Positions 11,865 to 22,671 of a stretch of DNA of 64,000 bases are shown piece after piece (position 1 is the stretch's first letter; each line of letters opens with the position of its first letter). The stretch is from Phoma sp. XZ068 (taxonomy: Eukaryota > Ascomycota > Dothideomycetes > Pleosporales > Didymellaceae): the NCBI GenBank assembly GCA_004835665.1, contig RBKR01000022.1, forward strand, positions 1 to 64,000, written 5' to 3'. A program made the position numbers and the translations under genes. The notes under the pieces are model-generated. The model was not told where the DNA came from. It did not search any database and saw only the letters and a program-made list of their open reading frames with translations.

Positions 11865-14528
11865 TCAATCCTGGTAATCGCCGCCCGCAGGCGTTTTGCG
11901 CTTTCCTGTGGCCCTGCGAGGACCGAATGGAGGGATGCCATGAACTGAAGTTGCATGATTCCAGAAGTCGGAGTCCGAGGACAACTCATCTTCGCAGAGT
12001 GGATGGGGGCATCTTTTAAGAGCATTCTCTTGAGCCAAATGTTCCTTAATGTGTCTGTGCAATGTAAAAACGTCGCTGAATTGTGCGAAGCGCACTGCCA
12101 GTGGTGCATCAGCGCCAAGGCAGAACAAGCAGTGTGCAGCAACCACTACAACTCCACACTCCTTGATCAAACCACAGTAGTCGTTCAGCTCTTCAAGGTG
12201 TCTTCTTTGTAGGTGCGCGTTCCATATCTGGTTCGAACGACACCACACATCATGCTCGTAGCAATAATGCATGCTCGTAAGCATTGTCCAATCGTTCGGG
12301 ACACGATGATTCTCTGAGACGTGATATGCAAGGTCCTCATGACTTTCGAATCTTTCGCAACAGCCGGCCCACAGGCATTGATGTGACCTTGATTGCTTGA
12401 GATGGTCGGTTACATGGCGAGAGTACGACCCACTTGTTTTCCCGTTGAAGCGGTAATAGCAATCGTTCCAAAGACACGTATGAATTCGCAAGAACTGTTC
12501 CGTCATATGATCCCGTTCGCGGTTGACGCGCCGTTGCCGTGCGCACTGTAGCAAATGGCCGTGGACACGATCTGGACGAAGCCTAGAAACATAAGCAAAA
12601 AGCTTGAATAGAGCAAAGATATGCACACTTGGTCAAATCCTTACGGCAATCAACACAGCAGTTCTGCTTTGTTGGCTCTGCAGTTTTGTATGCATAGCGT
12701 TTCCTCTGAGACCTGGCCAGGCTAATAAGCGGCTCTAGGACTTCCGTGAGCGAAAGTGCAGCCATGATATTGTTAGTATCATCGTCTTTGCGGAACATGA
12801 GGTCTACTACGAGTTGGCGTTCAGGCTCAAACTTGAGTAGCGCTAGAAGGTAACGTGACGGCTCGCGGGAGAGGACTGTAGTTGGTGCTGTTGCCCGAAC
12901 TCCCTTGCCTTTCCCATCGAGGTATTCTCGACGGTTCTTCTGAAACGCTTTTTCCCGTGATTGTCGCCTAAGTTCGTATCCCTGCGTTGCGGACAGTAGC
13001 ATGGTTGATACCACCTTAGAGCTTCCTTCTCCCTTTTCTTGTAAGGTCTGCGTTGCTCTTTCGCACGGTGGTTCTGTGAGTGTTGATCCTGGCGGTCTGG
13101 GCGCAAGCAGATTTCGATTTGCCATCATGGAGCTGGACTCCTTGTACAGGTCAAGGCACTGCTCGCGTTCATGAATGATCGATTGGCTGTCAATACCGAT
13201 GAACCCCGAGACATAGTACTGTGCTGTATCTTCATATTTATGCCCCATCAGTGTCCTTCGCTGTGTAGCTGTAGCTTCACCTAAACACATATTAGCTTTG
13301 CTCCACAACCTTGTGTACTTAACGTACCTTCCACAGCATGCGCAAAGGCGCGTCTGAAGCAATATGCGCTGAGGTTCTCTTGATAGCCAGCCCGTTGACC
13401 AGCGCCTTTTAATGCGGAGTTAAAACAATCGTACGTCCAAATTCTGGTCTCGGACATGGATTTATCCGCGCGCATGCCTCTCATGACAGGACGCTCTAGT
13501 GCCTCAGATTTATACTTGGCCCTGTAAAGCATATTTCCTGGGATGGGTTTCACGGCTTGTAGGTCTTCGGAAGATGTCATATCCTGGAATACACCATCTG
13601 CAAACGCGAGCGACAGGAACCATGTTACGGGACACATGTACCTCATGCGCGGCTCCTCATACAGCGTCATAACAGGTCTGTTCAGCGTTAGTCGTGTGCG
13701 TGGGGATTGATAATGCCACCAAGGAGGGTCATACGCATGTTTCTTGTATTCTCGATGGCCCTTTCGGTTTCTGAGCTTGACGTGAAGTCGCCATCCGGGA
13801 TGGCTGCTGCTCCACGAGCGAACAAGCTCAATATCCTTGTAAAGCAGACCTTCGTTAGTCTGATACCAGGCATCTGACTCAACAACTTCTCCTGGACGGA
13901 CGCCAACAAGAAGCATGAGCTGTATTGCAAAAGCCATCTGGCTACGTATACGAGGATGCAGATGCTTGTACTCGTCGCTTGCAAACAGGAACCTAATAAT
14001 GTCTTTCGCAACAGCAACAGGTGCAAGTGGCTTAGCCCGAGCGCATGTTGACAGAAGGCCCCGAGGGATGAGATCTTTTGTGACAAAACTGATGATATCC
14101 TGGTTTTGTACTGTAGTGTATTGGTAACGCGTGTGGATCTTGATAGCACGCTTTAGGCTGTTGAAGCGGTTCAGGAGGGTTGTGTCAGTAATACATTCTT
14201 CTAAAAGACCTGTACGTGTCTGAGCAAACCACTCGAGGAAGAGTTTAATCTGGAAAGATGTAGGTGCCTCTGCAAAGCGTTGCTCGGCTAATGGCTTCTC
14301 CAGAATATTATCAGAGAAGCTAAGGGGCTAGTCAGCATCTTGGTCACCGAAAAATATGCGCTTTGAGACTTACTAAGACCATTGCTCCATTGTGAACTTG
14401 TAGGAATCATGACTAGATTTAATCAGGGCTCTCTTGATATCCTCCGAGCTGAGCGGTTGTGGCGCGACCTCTTGCCGGGCGCGTTTTTTTAAATCTTCGA
14501 AATTGACAAGTTTAGCTGCCTTGCGCAT
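11865..14528 (-). CDS. DUF3435 / FluG-domain tyrosine recombinase with C-terminal C2H2 fingers (Starship-captain superfamily)
   Basis: Four exons on the minus strand: 14374-14528, 13328-14319, 12629-13280 and 11865-12582, with introns of 54, 47 and 46 nt. Together they encode 838 residues. The N-terminal helical region (from MRKAAKLVNFEDL) leads into a tyrosine-recombinase-like core. GVRPGEVVES matches the GxRPGxxVES arginine block, AYCFRRAFAHAVEG matches the RRxxxxAVDG block, and LMGHKYEDTAQYYVSG supplies the late histidine and tyrosine. The C-terminus has C2H2-type fingers, including CVDC...H...C across the last intron and several CLW..C...H...H units. DUF3435 proteins include the captains that mobilise Starship giant transposons, as well as non-captain relatives. 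The frame is intact, so it may be active. The last intron uses a GTGTGC donor, chosen because it keeps the finger frame. Confidence 0.85.
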
Positions 14529-15625
14529 TCTGTCTTTGGCTAACGGAAAGGGGGAGATGTTGTAGCAGCGGGGTAGACTTTACAGAGAGGGAGCAAGTAG
14601 TCATTAACCTATGACTACCGGAGGGTGGGCGCAAATAAGATACCATGACAGGCGGCGTGGTCGGCAGTCGGCGTATCGCAAGCCCACAGACCAGAATCTT
14701 GTCTCCAGTTTGGTGTTTATTTAGAAAAGAAAGAGAGAAAATAGGTCAGGATGCAGCCTAGCTTCTTTGAGGCGCGCTTACCAGAAACAGAAATGCGAAT
14801 AACTGACTTCTCGAAACGGTACCACGACAAACGGCGGACCGGGCAGGAGAACTTGTTTTCAACGTCCTATGGTCGTATGTGGCATTGTATAGATTTTGAA
14901 CATATATAATGTGGTTGCTAAAAGAAGCATGGCCTGTCATGCACGGTGATGATGTAGCATGATGGATGGCACGTTGCAAAATGAATCGCGAAGAAACTAG
15001 CGTCCGGTGTTTGATAAGCTGTGCAATATATGAAATCCTGTGGGCCTCACATATCTTTGTGATATGGTGTGAAGGCTACCGATCTCTTGATGCAAAGCTC
15101 CCAGTCTCCAATCCCTCCCGCATTCCTGCAAAAGTTCAGTGGCATTTCACTTGGCCTTTATCATCCATTTTTTATTGATCACTTTGACAACTTGCAAATG
15201 CATTTCTGTCTCATTTGCGCCCTCAGCCAGGGCATGTGCGGTTTTGATCATACTCTTGATCTGTCTGCCGTTGAGATCATATTCGTGTCCTAATTCGAGG
15301 AGTACATTTTCATCCTATTGTAAATCCATTACATGACCGCTCAATGCAATCGTATCACACAGAATTGATGGACGAGTCGATTGATTACGATGATCTTGAT
15401 GATTGTGGTAACCCACGTCTAGCACACTACAATCCGCTGACTACAACTGACAGGGACTTTCAAGGTACGCAGTAACATCATTCTTTGAGGAACATCATTT
15501 CAGCTTATGCTATTATAGTCGAACATATCATCGATGATCATCTCTCTTTCTGAGGACAAAAAGGCAACTAGGGTTTGTCCTGTTACACTTGTACTAACCG
15601 CGAACTCTGCGCAGTGTTGAGATCC
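14529..15625. other. Intergenic, recombinase 5' flank to oxidase 3' flank
   Basis: Contains the upstream region of the DUF3435 gene with the 22-bp dyad at 14597-14618, and the downstream flank of the oxidase. Open frames such as 14966-15178 and 15069-15293 show no family motifs and are not called. Confidence 0.5.
14597..14618. repeat. Perfect 8-bp inverted repeat upstream of the recombinase gene
   Basis: GTAGTCAT and ATGACTAC flank TAACCT about 70 bp upstream of the DUF3435 start codon. Dyads of this kind occur at recombinase binding sites and in promoters. It could equally be chance; nothing else here decides. Confidence 0.6.
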
Positions 15626-17495
15626 TCACTTCTGACAAAGCATTCCGCTGTCCAGATCATAATGCCACAGATGACTTCCCACGCCCGCCTGTACAAACAA
15701 GCTTGCAGTGGGGTCATACTTCTCCTTGATCTTAAGCAGGCGCTCGTAGTTGCCCCCATAAAAGTCGTGCTTGAAGTTGCTGTTGAAGGGGTTCGCTTCG
15801 TTGATATACGAGCCTGAATCAGGACCCCAGTTGCGCCAAGCCGATTCCTTGAATTCATTTGTCCACGCGCCGGCAGCGGCTAGTGCCTCTTGAGGCGTTG
15901 AGCTTGTGGTGTTGATGGTTGCGCCTGTGGCGAGAATATGGAGGTAGGCTTTGCGCCACGCTGGTGTCACAGCGCCACGCATTGCCTTCTCCACATTTCT
16001 AGGACCTGGTCCGCCTTGAAGTCCGTACACCAGCCTGCACTGGTCTGTCGCGAGTTGGGTTTTAGTGGCATTTCGGAGGTGGCCTTCCAGAGTGTCAAGC
16101 GAAATCTCAGTCAGCTCGGACCGCCCGAGCAGGCGACTAGAAATCAGGCTAATGTCGCCACAGTGGCTTGGGATCGGGTTCAGGACGTCGAAAAGTGCAG
16201 CATAGGATGTTAGGATGTCGGGCTCCGAGAATTCGATTAGCAATGATTGGTTTCCCGCGTGCCGTGCGATACTGGCTTTGACCGGCTCGAGAAGAGACTT
16301 GTACATGACCGCCGACATGTTGTACCCGAATAATGTCATGGATAGTTCAATACCCCTTTGAATGGATGTTGATCGCTTCGTAGTGATGTCTCTCGTGATG
16401 GCGTTCCCGTTGCCCGTAAGGCCCGCATCCATGAGGTCCGGAAGGGAGTTCGATAGTGCCGCGAGGGCCTTCCAGGATGCGCCGGCTGTGTTGGCTGTGC
16501 TGTTATCTATCATGGTTATAGAGATGTTGCCAATAGCCACAGACATTGGCAACGGGAACGTGCGCATCACGTACTCGACAACAATGCCGTAAAGCCCTGG
16601 CCCTCCTCCTCGAATAGCCCATAGCAAGTCCTGGTTCTGTACATCGTTGGCTACCAGAACCTTGCCTGCGGTTGTGACCACAGTAGCTTGAAGGATCTGA
16701 TCAGCTGCTAAACCGTAGCGAGATGACAGTGGGCCATGACCGCCGCCACCAATGAACCCTCCAAGACCGACTGTTGGATCCTGCCCGCTCACGACTGTCC
16801 TTCCAACAGCAGCTGCCGCCGTCAGGATCTCGCCCCAGTTGTTTCCACTCCCGGTGATGAGGACGTTTTCTGACTTGTTTCCCGCAGGGTGGGACCAGGT
16901 AGTGTTGAAATCCATGGTTTGGAGGTGATGAGTCCAGATCAACAGGGAGTACGCTCCGCTGGATCTTGATTGCTTGTCAGCAAACTGTGAGTCAATTCAA
17001 GCGAGGCGGAATCTTAACATACCTGCCATTGAGATCGTGACCGGTGCCTTTGATCACTATGCGGATGTTGCGGGAACTTGCCCATTTGGCCGCTGTTGCA
17101 ATCTGTGCAGCACTCGTAGCATTGAGAACGTAATCTGGGAGTCCCCCTGAGCCGCATGATTGATTTCTGTTATATGCGTAGTCGGTTGGGGGCACGCAAG
17201 AATTGTTGGCCCAGTAAGGATAACCTATTGACTCGGGTTGATCTGCGTGGAACGTCGAATAATGCCAATTCTCTTGAACGCTATCACAGCTGACTGCAGA
17301 ATGGAATGCGCTTCCGGGGTAGCAAGATGATGCCACGGGGTTGGTTTGTATCAGTGCGCCCTGCGTGGACTGGTTTAATGCCGTCCAGTCAGTGGTACTC
17401 GGCCAACTAGCCTCTAGCGGATGGCTTTTGCATGTTCCATGTCCGTGAGCAGCATAGAGTAGCGCAAAGTATGCTATGATCTTTCTGGCTGACAT
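15626..17495 (-). CDS. Secreted FAD-linked oxidoreductase (AA7 / isoamyl alcohol oxidase-like)
   Basis: Two exons, 17023-17495 and 15626-16964, with a 58-nt intron starting GTATGT. They encode 603 residues. The N-terminus is a signal peptide (MSARKIIAYFALLYAAHGHG). The FAD-binding PCMH/VAO fold is clear: VIKGTGHDLNGRSSGAYSL holds the histidine that carries FAD in this family, and VSGQDPTVGLGGFIGGGGHGPLSSRYG and LWAIRGGGPGLYGIVVEYV are the cofactor-binding loops. The C-terminal FVQAGVGSHLWHYD matches the berberine-bridge-like end. The spacing and GRSS..SLLIWTHH block are closest to fungal isoamyl alcohol oxidase (MreA-type) proteins. It probably oxidises an alcohol or sugar outside the cell; the substrate is not inferable. 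Several N-x-S/T sites are present. Confidence 0.9.
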
Positions 17496-17538
17496 GATTT
17501 TGGCGCAATGCTGGATAAGTAGAGATAGAGGACAAAAA

Positions 17539-17571
17539 CTGAGCAGAAGCTGAGCAGAAGCTGAGCAGAAG
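17539..17571. repeat. Three tandem 11-nt repeats in the 5' leader
   Basis: The unit ctgagcagaag occurs three times head to tail, followed by a partial copy, between the TATA box and the start codon of the oxidase gene. It would be transcribed in the 5' UTR. Confidence 0.85.
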
Positions 17572-18268
17572 TTGAGTGAAATTTGTGCAGAAGAGATGGA
17601 GACGAGAGTCTTCTAGACTTTATATTCACTCGGTGGGCATCTATAGCACTGATACGCGTCTTTAAATTGCGAAATAGTTTGTCGGCTTCCAGGGGCTGTG
17701 CTCAAAGTTTGTCTAGCATGAGCCCAAAGCTTGACCCATCTTCTCCATAAATGATGTTTTCCATAGTAGGCAAGGTTTGCGTTTCCGTATGAAAACCTTC
17801 AAGAGTTGTTGTAACTCCACTCGGGCGACGAAAAGCATCTGTCATTGACACTAAGAAAGCAAATCTGTCTCAGTACTGCTCGAAAGGGTTCCCATGTCGA
17901 ACCTCGTCTCAGCGTTCCTGATGACAATATTAGATCGCCCCAGATGCTGCGTATTATCTGGAAAGGGAGGTGTGGAAAGCTGATATATCACTATACTTAG
18001 AGTGGCGAGCGGATTCTAAACGCGTATAGCACTAGTGTCAACGACTAGCGTGTCTACGCTCTGAAGACTCCCGTACGCGTATACGGGCGTACACGACACA
18101 ATGTTTTCAATCTGAATCAGACCCGTTTCTTTGTGTCTAGGTCCGACAACACAGGAACCTAAGGACCCTGTTATCAAGGCGGCGGTGTATGTATAGGTGC
18201 GCTGTTTCCGCTCGGCTCGGACTTCTATCCAACTTCCTCTTCAATTTCATCCCTTTGAGAGCTCCACG
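17572..18268. other. Divergent intergenic region (oxidase / RTA1)
   Basis: Shared upstream region of the minus-strand oxidase and the plus-strand RTA1 gene. Apart from the oxidase TATA box I see no distinct element. Confidence 0.5.
17619..17624 (-). promoter_or_regulatory. TATA box for the oxidase gene
   Basis: The minus strand reads TATAAA about 125 bp upstream of the start codon at 17495, inside a gaatataaagtc context. Confidence 0.55.
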
Positions 18269-19349
18269 ATGTCTGAAACTACCGAGTTCGAGTTTTTTCC
18301 TTACAATTTCCCCTTTTCAGCAGCTGTTGTCTTCATCGCTATGTTTGCACTCGTGTCACTACGTCACGTTCAACTGATATTCGTAACGAGAACCTGGTGT
18401 TTTATCCCTTTCTTTATAGGATACCTTTGTAAGAATATTTCCATCCCCTTGAAGTTATGTAGCTGACTTTATTCAGTCGAAGCAGTTGGCTACGTTGCGC
18501 GAGCTGTATCTGCCATAGAGACTCCCAACTGGACGTTGAACCTGTACATTATCCAAAGCACACTGAATCTGCTCGGCCCGACCCTCTACGCTGCGTCTAT
18601 CTACATGATGCTTGGCCGTCTCATCCGTCTGCTCGATGCGGGACACCACTCGATGATCAAGACCAAATGGCTCACAAAGTTATTCCTTCTGGGAGATGTG
18701 CTTTCTTTCATCACACAAGGCGGAGGTACGTCAAAAGATGCTTCTGAACCCTTCAGGCTCAAGAGCCCCTTTCCTGACTGTGCTGCTTTGCGCATCAAGG
18801 CACTGACTGAATCTCATAGGCGGTAGCATGCTATCTTCAGCAAAGACGGAATCATCGCAAAAGCTTGGAAATAACGTCATTCTTCTGGGACTTGGTACCC
18901 AAATTGTCTGTTTTGGTTTCTTCATGGTTGTAAGCGTAGTATTTCATCTTCGCATTATCAACAAACCTGCCTCGAATTCGCGTTCGACAACTGCACCTTG
19001 GCGACAACTTCTGTGGTTGTTGTATACCGCGAGTATGCTCATCATGGTACGCTCCATGTATCGCCTCTTAGAGTATGCACAGGGCATTGATGGGGCGTTG
19101 ATGCAGAAGGAAGCATACCTTTATGTGCTACACGCAACACTCATGTTCTTCGTGGCTGCATTATTCGCGATGTTCTATCCTGGCAATATGCTCAAGGAGA
19201 ACACCAAGATGGATAGCTGCATCAACAGAGCGACATCACTGGACAATTATCCCCTGGCGGATCGTAATGGGCGAAAACTTTTTGTTGTGCTTGCTACATG
19301 TATCCCTTCTTTGGCCAAATTCCTATTCATACAGATGTCTACTAGGTAG
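18269..19349 (+). CDS. RTA1-domain membrane protein (lipid-translocating exporter family)
   Basis: Three exons, 18269-18428, 18477-18725 and 18820-19349, with introns of 48 and 94 nt. They encode 312 residues. The sequence follows the RTA1 family: an EFFPYNFPFSAAVVF first helix, TRTWCFIPFFIGYLFEAVGYVARA, LNLYIIQSTLNLLGPTLYAASIYMMLGRLIRLLDA, KWLTKLFLLGDVLSFITQ, and VRSMYRLLEYAQGIDGAL. Seven transmembrane helices are expected. Relatives include yeast Rsb1, Rta1 and Pug1, which affect sphingoid-base export, 7-aminocholesterol resistance and porphyrin movement. The start at 18269 was chosen because upstream codons in that frame lack family similarity. The protein acts in the plasma membrane or endomembranes; its substrate is unknown. 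Confidence 0.9.
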
Positions 19350-20067
19350 CTTATTATTATAAGTAATCTGACTCACAATTGGCTGCTGTTAGGATAACAT
19401 CGCTTTGCGAAGAAGAGCGGCTGAAAAATTGAGCGTTGAACTGATGGTGATTCATCAGCCAACTGAGTACAACAAGTTGTCAATTTCCTGCTTGCAGATA
19501 AGCGATGACACAAATGTCGGCGGTTGAAGGTGGTGTTATCTGTTCAAACTTGAGTGGAAAGAAAAAACAGAGACGTTGACATTGAGTGGACACATAGTTT
19601 GATAAAAAATGCTCGTGTCAGTGTTCAGCGACCCAACCATTGTGCAACAGCCATGCTCGACCCCCTTGTCAAATTCTGTGAGCAAAGATATGTGTCATTT
19701 CGTAGCGTGGAGAGCACTAACGGTCCTTGCACAGAACTACTGCTTCTCGTTGGGGCCAGTCTGTTTAACCACGAAGCTTGCCAACAATGTCAAGCACAAT
19801 GGGCCCCAAGAGATATATGGAATTTCCCACACCTGTGTAGTTGTTGTCTTTCCACATCGAGTCTCATCCACTTCTTTCTCTTACGTCCTACTACTGTTCT
19901 CTTTCAACTTAGATCTCAGTATCGCCTTCTGCTGGTCAGAAGCTTTTCAGGGTTCTACGTCTCTTTGTTTATTTCTTTTGATGGGTTTTGGTGGAGTCGG
20001 CTGGTCGAACATCATCAAATCTGCGCAGAATTCACTATCCTACCAGATCAACCTTTGCAGAAGAATC
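19350..20067. other. Intergenic or possible 5' extension of the next ORF
   Basis: The frame of the following gene is open back to an ATG at 19609. The intervening sequence encodes a low-quality mix of hydrophobic stretches, so I prefer the start at 20068. Confidence 0.4.
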
Positions 20068-20940
20068 ATGGACTGCGTATCGGATATTTCCAAGTGTGAT
20101 TCATACGCTGATTACGAACTTGAAATGGTGCTGAAAAAAGCTTGTAAGAATGCCAATATCAACGATCGCAAGATTCATCGTACAAACATCTTAGCCGAAG
20201 CCCAATGTCCTGCTACTGCAAACTACTCTGCCTTCGAATCCGAATATAAAACGGAAGATAAGCAAGAGGGTGGAGGAAAACTTGGTTTCTGGGCGAACGT
20301 AAGCCGATATCCCGACCTCGATCAGCACAAGTCATATAACGAATTAATCACCCAACGCGCAGAACTTCATCGTACGCGGTTCATATCTAAATCGACAGAG
20401 TACCTACTGAAGATGGGTCTGCATCCGCACACCATCGATGACGACGCAACAGACATCCACGCTTCGCGAGAGCATCTCTCGCGAGATGAGCGCTCTGCGA
20501 GCTGCAAAGCGAAGATGGACAACATGCGTACCAATCGTGTGGTATGCCTGGAAAGGCAGATTTGGTTCTGTTTGCAGCGTCTCGATAGCCTTAGCACTGA
20601 CCTATACCCCATGCAATCCTATGCGGACTGGCAGTGTGAGCAGGCGGACTTGAAGCACGAACAGTTGAAGCGGGAGAATGAAGCGCGTATTCTTGAAAAG
20701 GCATTGGACTTCCAATTTAACTTGCGCATGACCCTTACTCCGAGCATGCCCGTTGAGTTCGGTGATCGCAAGTCTTGCTTTGCTACGTATCCTAAGTGTA
20801 AAGGAGAGAAGAAGGTGCATTTTGATGATGTACACGAGGCGACGAAGTTGCGGTGGGTGGATGTTGAGAGTGTGGCTGAGTTGGAACAGCACCAGCATCG
20901 CGAGTATCAGAACATGTTCTGGCCTCTTCTAGTGAAATAA
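20068..20940 (+). CDS. Hypothetical charged protein
   Basis: A 290-codon frame from the ATG at 20068 (MDCVSDISKCDSYADYELEM). The product is hydrophilic, rich in E, K, R and D, and the C-terminal half reads as probable coiled coil or helix (ADLKHEQLKRENEARILEKALDFQF). No known domain is recognisable. The same frame is open upstream to an ATG at 19609, which would give 443 residues, but that extension does not look like the rest of the protein. It lies between RTA1 and an acyltransferase and shows no obvious functional link to either. The function is unknown. Confidence 0.55.
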   Translation: MDCVSDISKCDSYADYELEMVLKKACKNANINDRKIHRTNILAEAQCPATANYSAFESEYKTEDKQEGGGKLGFWANVSRYPDLDQHKSYNELITQRAELHRTRFISKSTEYLLKMGLHPHTIDDDATDIHASREHLSRDERSASCKAKMDNMRTNRVVCLERQIWFCLQRLDSLSTDLYPMQSYADWQCEQADLKHEQLKRENEARILEKALDFQFNLRMTLTPSMPVEFGDRKSCFATYPKCKGEKKVHFDDVHEATKLRWVDVESVAELEQHQHREYQNMFWPLLVK

Positions 20941-21414
20941 GGCTTGCTGAGCTTCATTGATAATGCTGGGGGCAACATTAGAATTGGTAGCTAATGTTTT
21001 AAGGCCGCTGGTGGCTGAAAATCAAAAGAAAATACCGAGATAATCTCGAAATCAGGACAGTCATTGGCATTGGAAACTAGGGAGATTACCAAGCAACGCA
21101 CACTTTTTAATTATGTGATGAGCCGATTCAGTATTGATGTGCTGTGGCCGTGATGTTGTGAGCGTGGTGAAAGTGAGCTACGTGAATGAACGACGCTAGC
21201 CTTTGGAACGACGGCGATGATTCTCAAGCACATGCCTATATCGGCACAGCAGCAGCTCACGACATTCTCAAAATCACAGCAAGGTAAGCAAGTATGAGAG
21301 CACTTCCATCAGACTTGCACAACAGCCTTACACCACACGCGTCTAAATCCCCCAATCAGGAACCGCGCCAGCCCGTCAGCCGCCACCCAAACAACCTCAC
21401 CTCACCTCACCTCT
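20941..21414. other. Intergenic
   Basis: No gene is supported. The last 150 bases before the next start are rich in CA and CC, typical of a fungal 5' leader. Confidence 0.5.
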
Positions 21415-22671
21415 ATGCACAACGGCCCCCAAAACCCAAATGCCAAAATGCCACCCCATCGGACCCACAGCCTTGACAATCTCCGCACTTTCCTAACAAC
21501 CCTCGTAATAGCGCACCACGCATCCGTCCCCTACGGCGGCTTGGGAACATGGCCGTACACCTCGCCTCTCCACTCCCCTGGATCTTCCGCAACGATTGTT
21601 ATTTTCAATGCTGTGAACCAGTCGTTCTTCATGGCGAGCTTTTTTCTGCTGTCCGGGTATTTTAGCGCTGGGGCTGCGAGACGAAGGACTAAAGGGGAGT
21701 TTTTGTGGGAGAAGGGGAGGAGATTAGGTGTGCCGTGTGTGGTTTACAGTGTATTGAGTGAAGGTGTTACCAATGGTATTTTGGCTGCGAGGCAGGGGAG
21801 GGTTTGGAGAGAGGTAATGGGGTGTATGTGGGCTGGCGTGAGGAGTGTGAGAGGGGTGAGGGGCCCGATGTGGTATTGTGCGTTGGTGGTGGTGTTTGAT
21901 GTGGTGTATGCTTTAATGCGGCCTGGAGACTTTGCAGAGCGAGGGGATCGCAAGTCCACTGCGACAGATCGGCGCGATGCTACGATGACTCCTCCGATTG
22001 TGAAACGTATGGTTTCGACAATCGTTGTGCTCAGTCTACTGACCTTGACGGCAACGACGGCTTTCTTCGTCCGTCTAAGCTTCCCTATTGGCGCCACCTT
22101 CAAGCCGTTGAACCTACAGCCTGGATACACACCGCAGTATGTACTGTACTACACTGCTGGCATCTGGGCTCATCGTAGTCGGAAGCAAGATATTCAAAAC
22201 TTGTTCAGCCATCGCATGTTTCTACAAATAGGAGGACTGGGCTTCCTGATCACAACTCTAATCCTCCTACAAGCTGTGGAAATCGCTGGAGAGGGCGGTG
22301 ATACCGATTCCATCGCAGATCTAGCAAAGGGTGGGTTCAACCGCTTTGCTGTACTATACTCGTTCTGGAATGAGTTTGTTGGGTTCACAATAGGCGCATA
22401 TCTACTTCAGGCCTTTGCCAACTTCCCAGCGCTCAAGCGGAAATGGACAATATTTGGTATCAATGTTGGGAAATACAGCTATGCAGCTTTCTGTCTGCAT
22501 GTGCCGGTGTTGGTAGAAGTGCAGAGTGGATTAAGCGAGGAGCGGTGGAGAGAATCGAGCTCAGTTTTAAAAGCAGCCTGTGTTGGCGTGATAGGTATCA
22601 TTAAAGCATGGGTGTTTGGCTGTCTGTTGAAAGAGGGGTTGGACAGAGCCGGATTTCAAGGCTACTTGTAG
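21415..22671 (+). CDS. Acyltransferase 3 family membrane protein
   Basis: Single exon of 418 codons; a second ATG at 21448 could be the start. The N-terminus SLDNLRTFLTTLVIAHHASVPYGG matches the acyltransferase-3/OpgC family. That family has a conserved R in the first segment, here in the DNLR block, and the catalytic HH in the first helix. FFMASFFLLSGYFSAGA is the next conserved helix, and around ten transmembrane helices are visible. Members transfer acyl groups from acyl-CoA to carbohydrates or lipids. In fungi they are often secondary-metabolism or cell-wall related, but the substrate cannot be read from sequence. No biosynthetic cluster is obvious around it. Confidence 0.85.
   Translation: MHNGPQNPNAKMPPHRTHSLDNLRTFLTTLVIAHHASVPYGGLGTWPYTSPLHSPGSSATIVIFNAVNQSFFMASFFLLSGYFSAGAARRRTKGEFLWEKGRRLGVPCVVYSVLSEGVTNGILAARQGRVWREVMGCMWAGVRSVRGVRGPMWYCALVVVFDVVYALMRPGDFAERGDRKSTATDRRDATMTPPIVKRMVSTIVVLSLLTLTATTAFFVRLSFPIGATFKPLNLQPGYTPQYVLYYTAGIWAHRSRKQDIQNLFSHRMFLQIGGLGFLITTLILLQAVEIAGEGGDTDSIADLAKGGFNRFAVLYSFWNEFVGFTIGAYLLQAFANFPALKRKWTIFGINVGKYSYAAFCLHVPVLVEVQSGLSEERWRESSSVLKAACVGVIGIIKAWVFGCLLKEGLDRAGFQGYL

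Noticed and set aside
19609..20067. N-terminal extension of the 20068-20940 protein
   Set aside because: The frame is open but the translated segment is unlike the hydrophilic body of the protein; kept only as an alternative start.
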